This document shows, one piece after another, positions 14,501 to 14,637 of a stretch of 14,637 nt of DNA. The notes under the pieces were generated by a model. That model was not told where the DNA came from and ran no database searches. It worked only from the letters and a program-made list of their open reading frames with translations. How positions within the stretch are numbered: position 1 is the first letter of the stretch; each line of letters starts with the position of its first letter. This DNA is from Dehalococcoidales bacterium (GTDB lineage Bacteria; Chloroflexota; Dehalococcoidia; Dehalococcoidales; UBA3254): positions 1 through 14,637 of the forward strand of contig JAFGOB010000055.1 of the NCBI GenBank assembly GCA_016926695.1, written 5' to 3'. Both the position numbers and the translations under genes were made by a program.

Positions 14501-14637
14501 ATTACCTGCCCCAACAATACAGTAACTACCCGACATCGGGCTACGAGCCCCAGTTCTGGCAGGTCCTCATCGGCGGCGTCATCGACGTGGTCATGCTGAT
14601 CGCCCTCGGAGCCTGGGCCTTGTCACTGGTCAAGAAA
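14497..14637 (+). CDS. Small membrane protein, 3' end outside window (47 aa visible)
   Basis: GTG 14497 overlaps the preceding stop by 4 nt and has AGAGGGAGGT at 14481-14490. The visible part begins MNYLPQQYSNYPTSGYEPQF, a Gln/Tyr/Pro-rich N-terminus carrying PQQY like its neighbours. A membrane helix follows (about 20-44: WQVLIGGVIDVVMLIALG, AWALSLVKK). The frame is still open at the window end. No family recognised; it is clearly part of the same co-translated cluster of small membrane proteins. Confidence 0.65.
   Translation, partial: MNYLPQQYSNYPTSGYEPQFWQVLIGGVIDVVMLIALGAWALSLVKK

Overview
The window looks like bacterial DNA carrying an integrated or accessory element. Bacterial signs are an OmpR-type two-component pair, strong GGAGG ribosome sites, Sec signal peptides and lipoproteins. 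The exported YD-repeat protein with no type VI secretion genes, and the NHL-type and IWG-type propellers, would fit a Chloroflexota (Dehalococcoidia-like) host. That assignment is an impression from protein style; no marker gene here proves it.

Layout. (1) Positions 1-2116, plus strand, relatively GC-rich: a tightly packed operon whose genes overlap or abut. It holds the C-terminal end of a RuvB-like AAA+ ATPase, a 26-codon ORF, a C2H2 zinc-finger/HTH/coiled-coil protein, two small unknown proteins (one with a membrane segment) and a 53-residue AbrB-like protein. (2) Positions 2151-4195, minus strand: a sensor histidine kinase and an OmpR/PhoB response regulator overlapping by 4 nt. (3) Positions 4196-4334: a divergent control region with a promoter for the regulator and two sets of direct repeats at exact 11-bp spacing, the geometry of OmpR-family operators. 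(4) Positions 4335-12208, plus strand: a secreted protein with a beta/gamma-crystallin-like C-terminus, a 2031-residue secreted SpvB/NHL/YD-repeat (Rhs) protein with a distinct C-terminal tip, and a lipoprotein predicted to be a seven-bladed beta-propeller. (5) Positions 12209-12499: a non-coding segment with strong, partly mutually exclusive RNA helices. (6) Positions 12500-14637, GC-rich, plus strand: very small proteins including two tandem paralogous methionine-rich membrane proteins, a 233-residue beta-rich protein, a two-helix membrane protein and the start of another membrane protein.

Interpretation. The central block reads as a signal-regulated cell-surface system: the two-component pair senses an extracytoplasmic cue and probably controls its own promoter and the divergent genes for the secreted crystallin-like, Rhs and propeller proteins. 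The outer blocks share GC-rich composition, small overlapping genes, strong ribosome sites and methionine/glutamine-rich proteins. They resemble genes of an unfamiliar virus-like or plasmid-like element, with the central AT-richer block possibly carried as cargo. The least familiar part is the methionine-rich small-membrane-protein cluster at 12812-14637.
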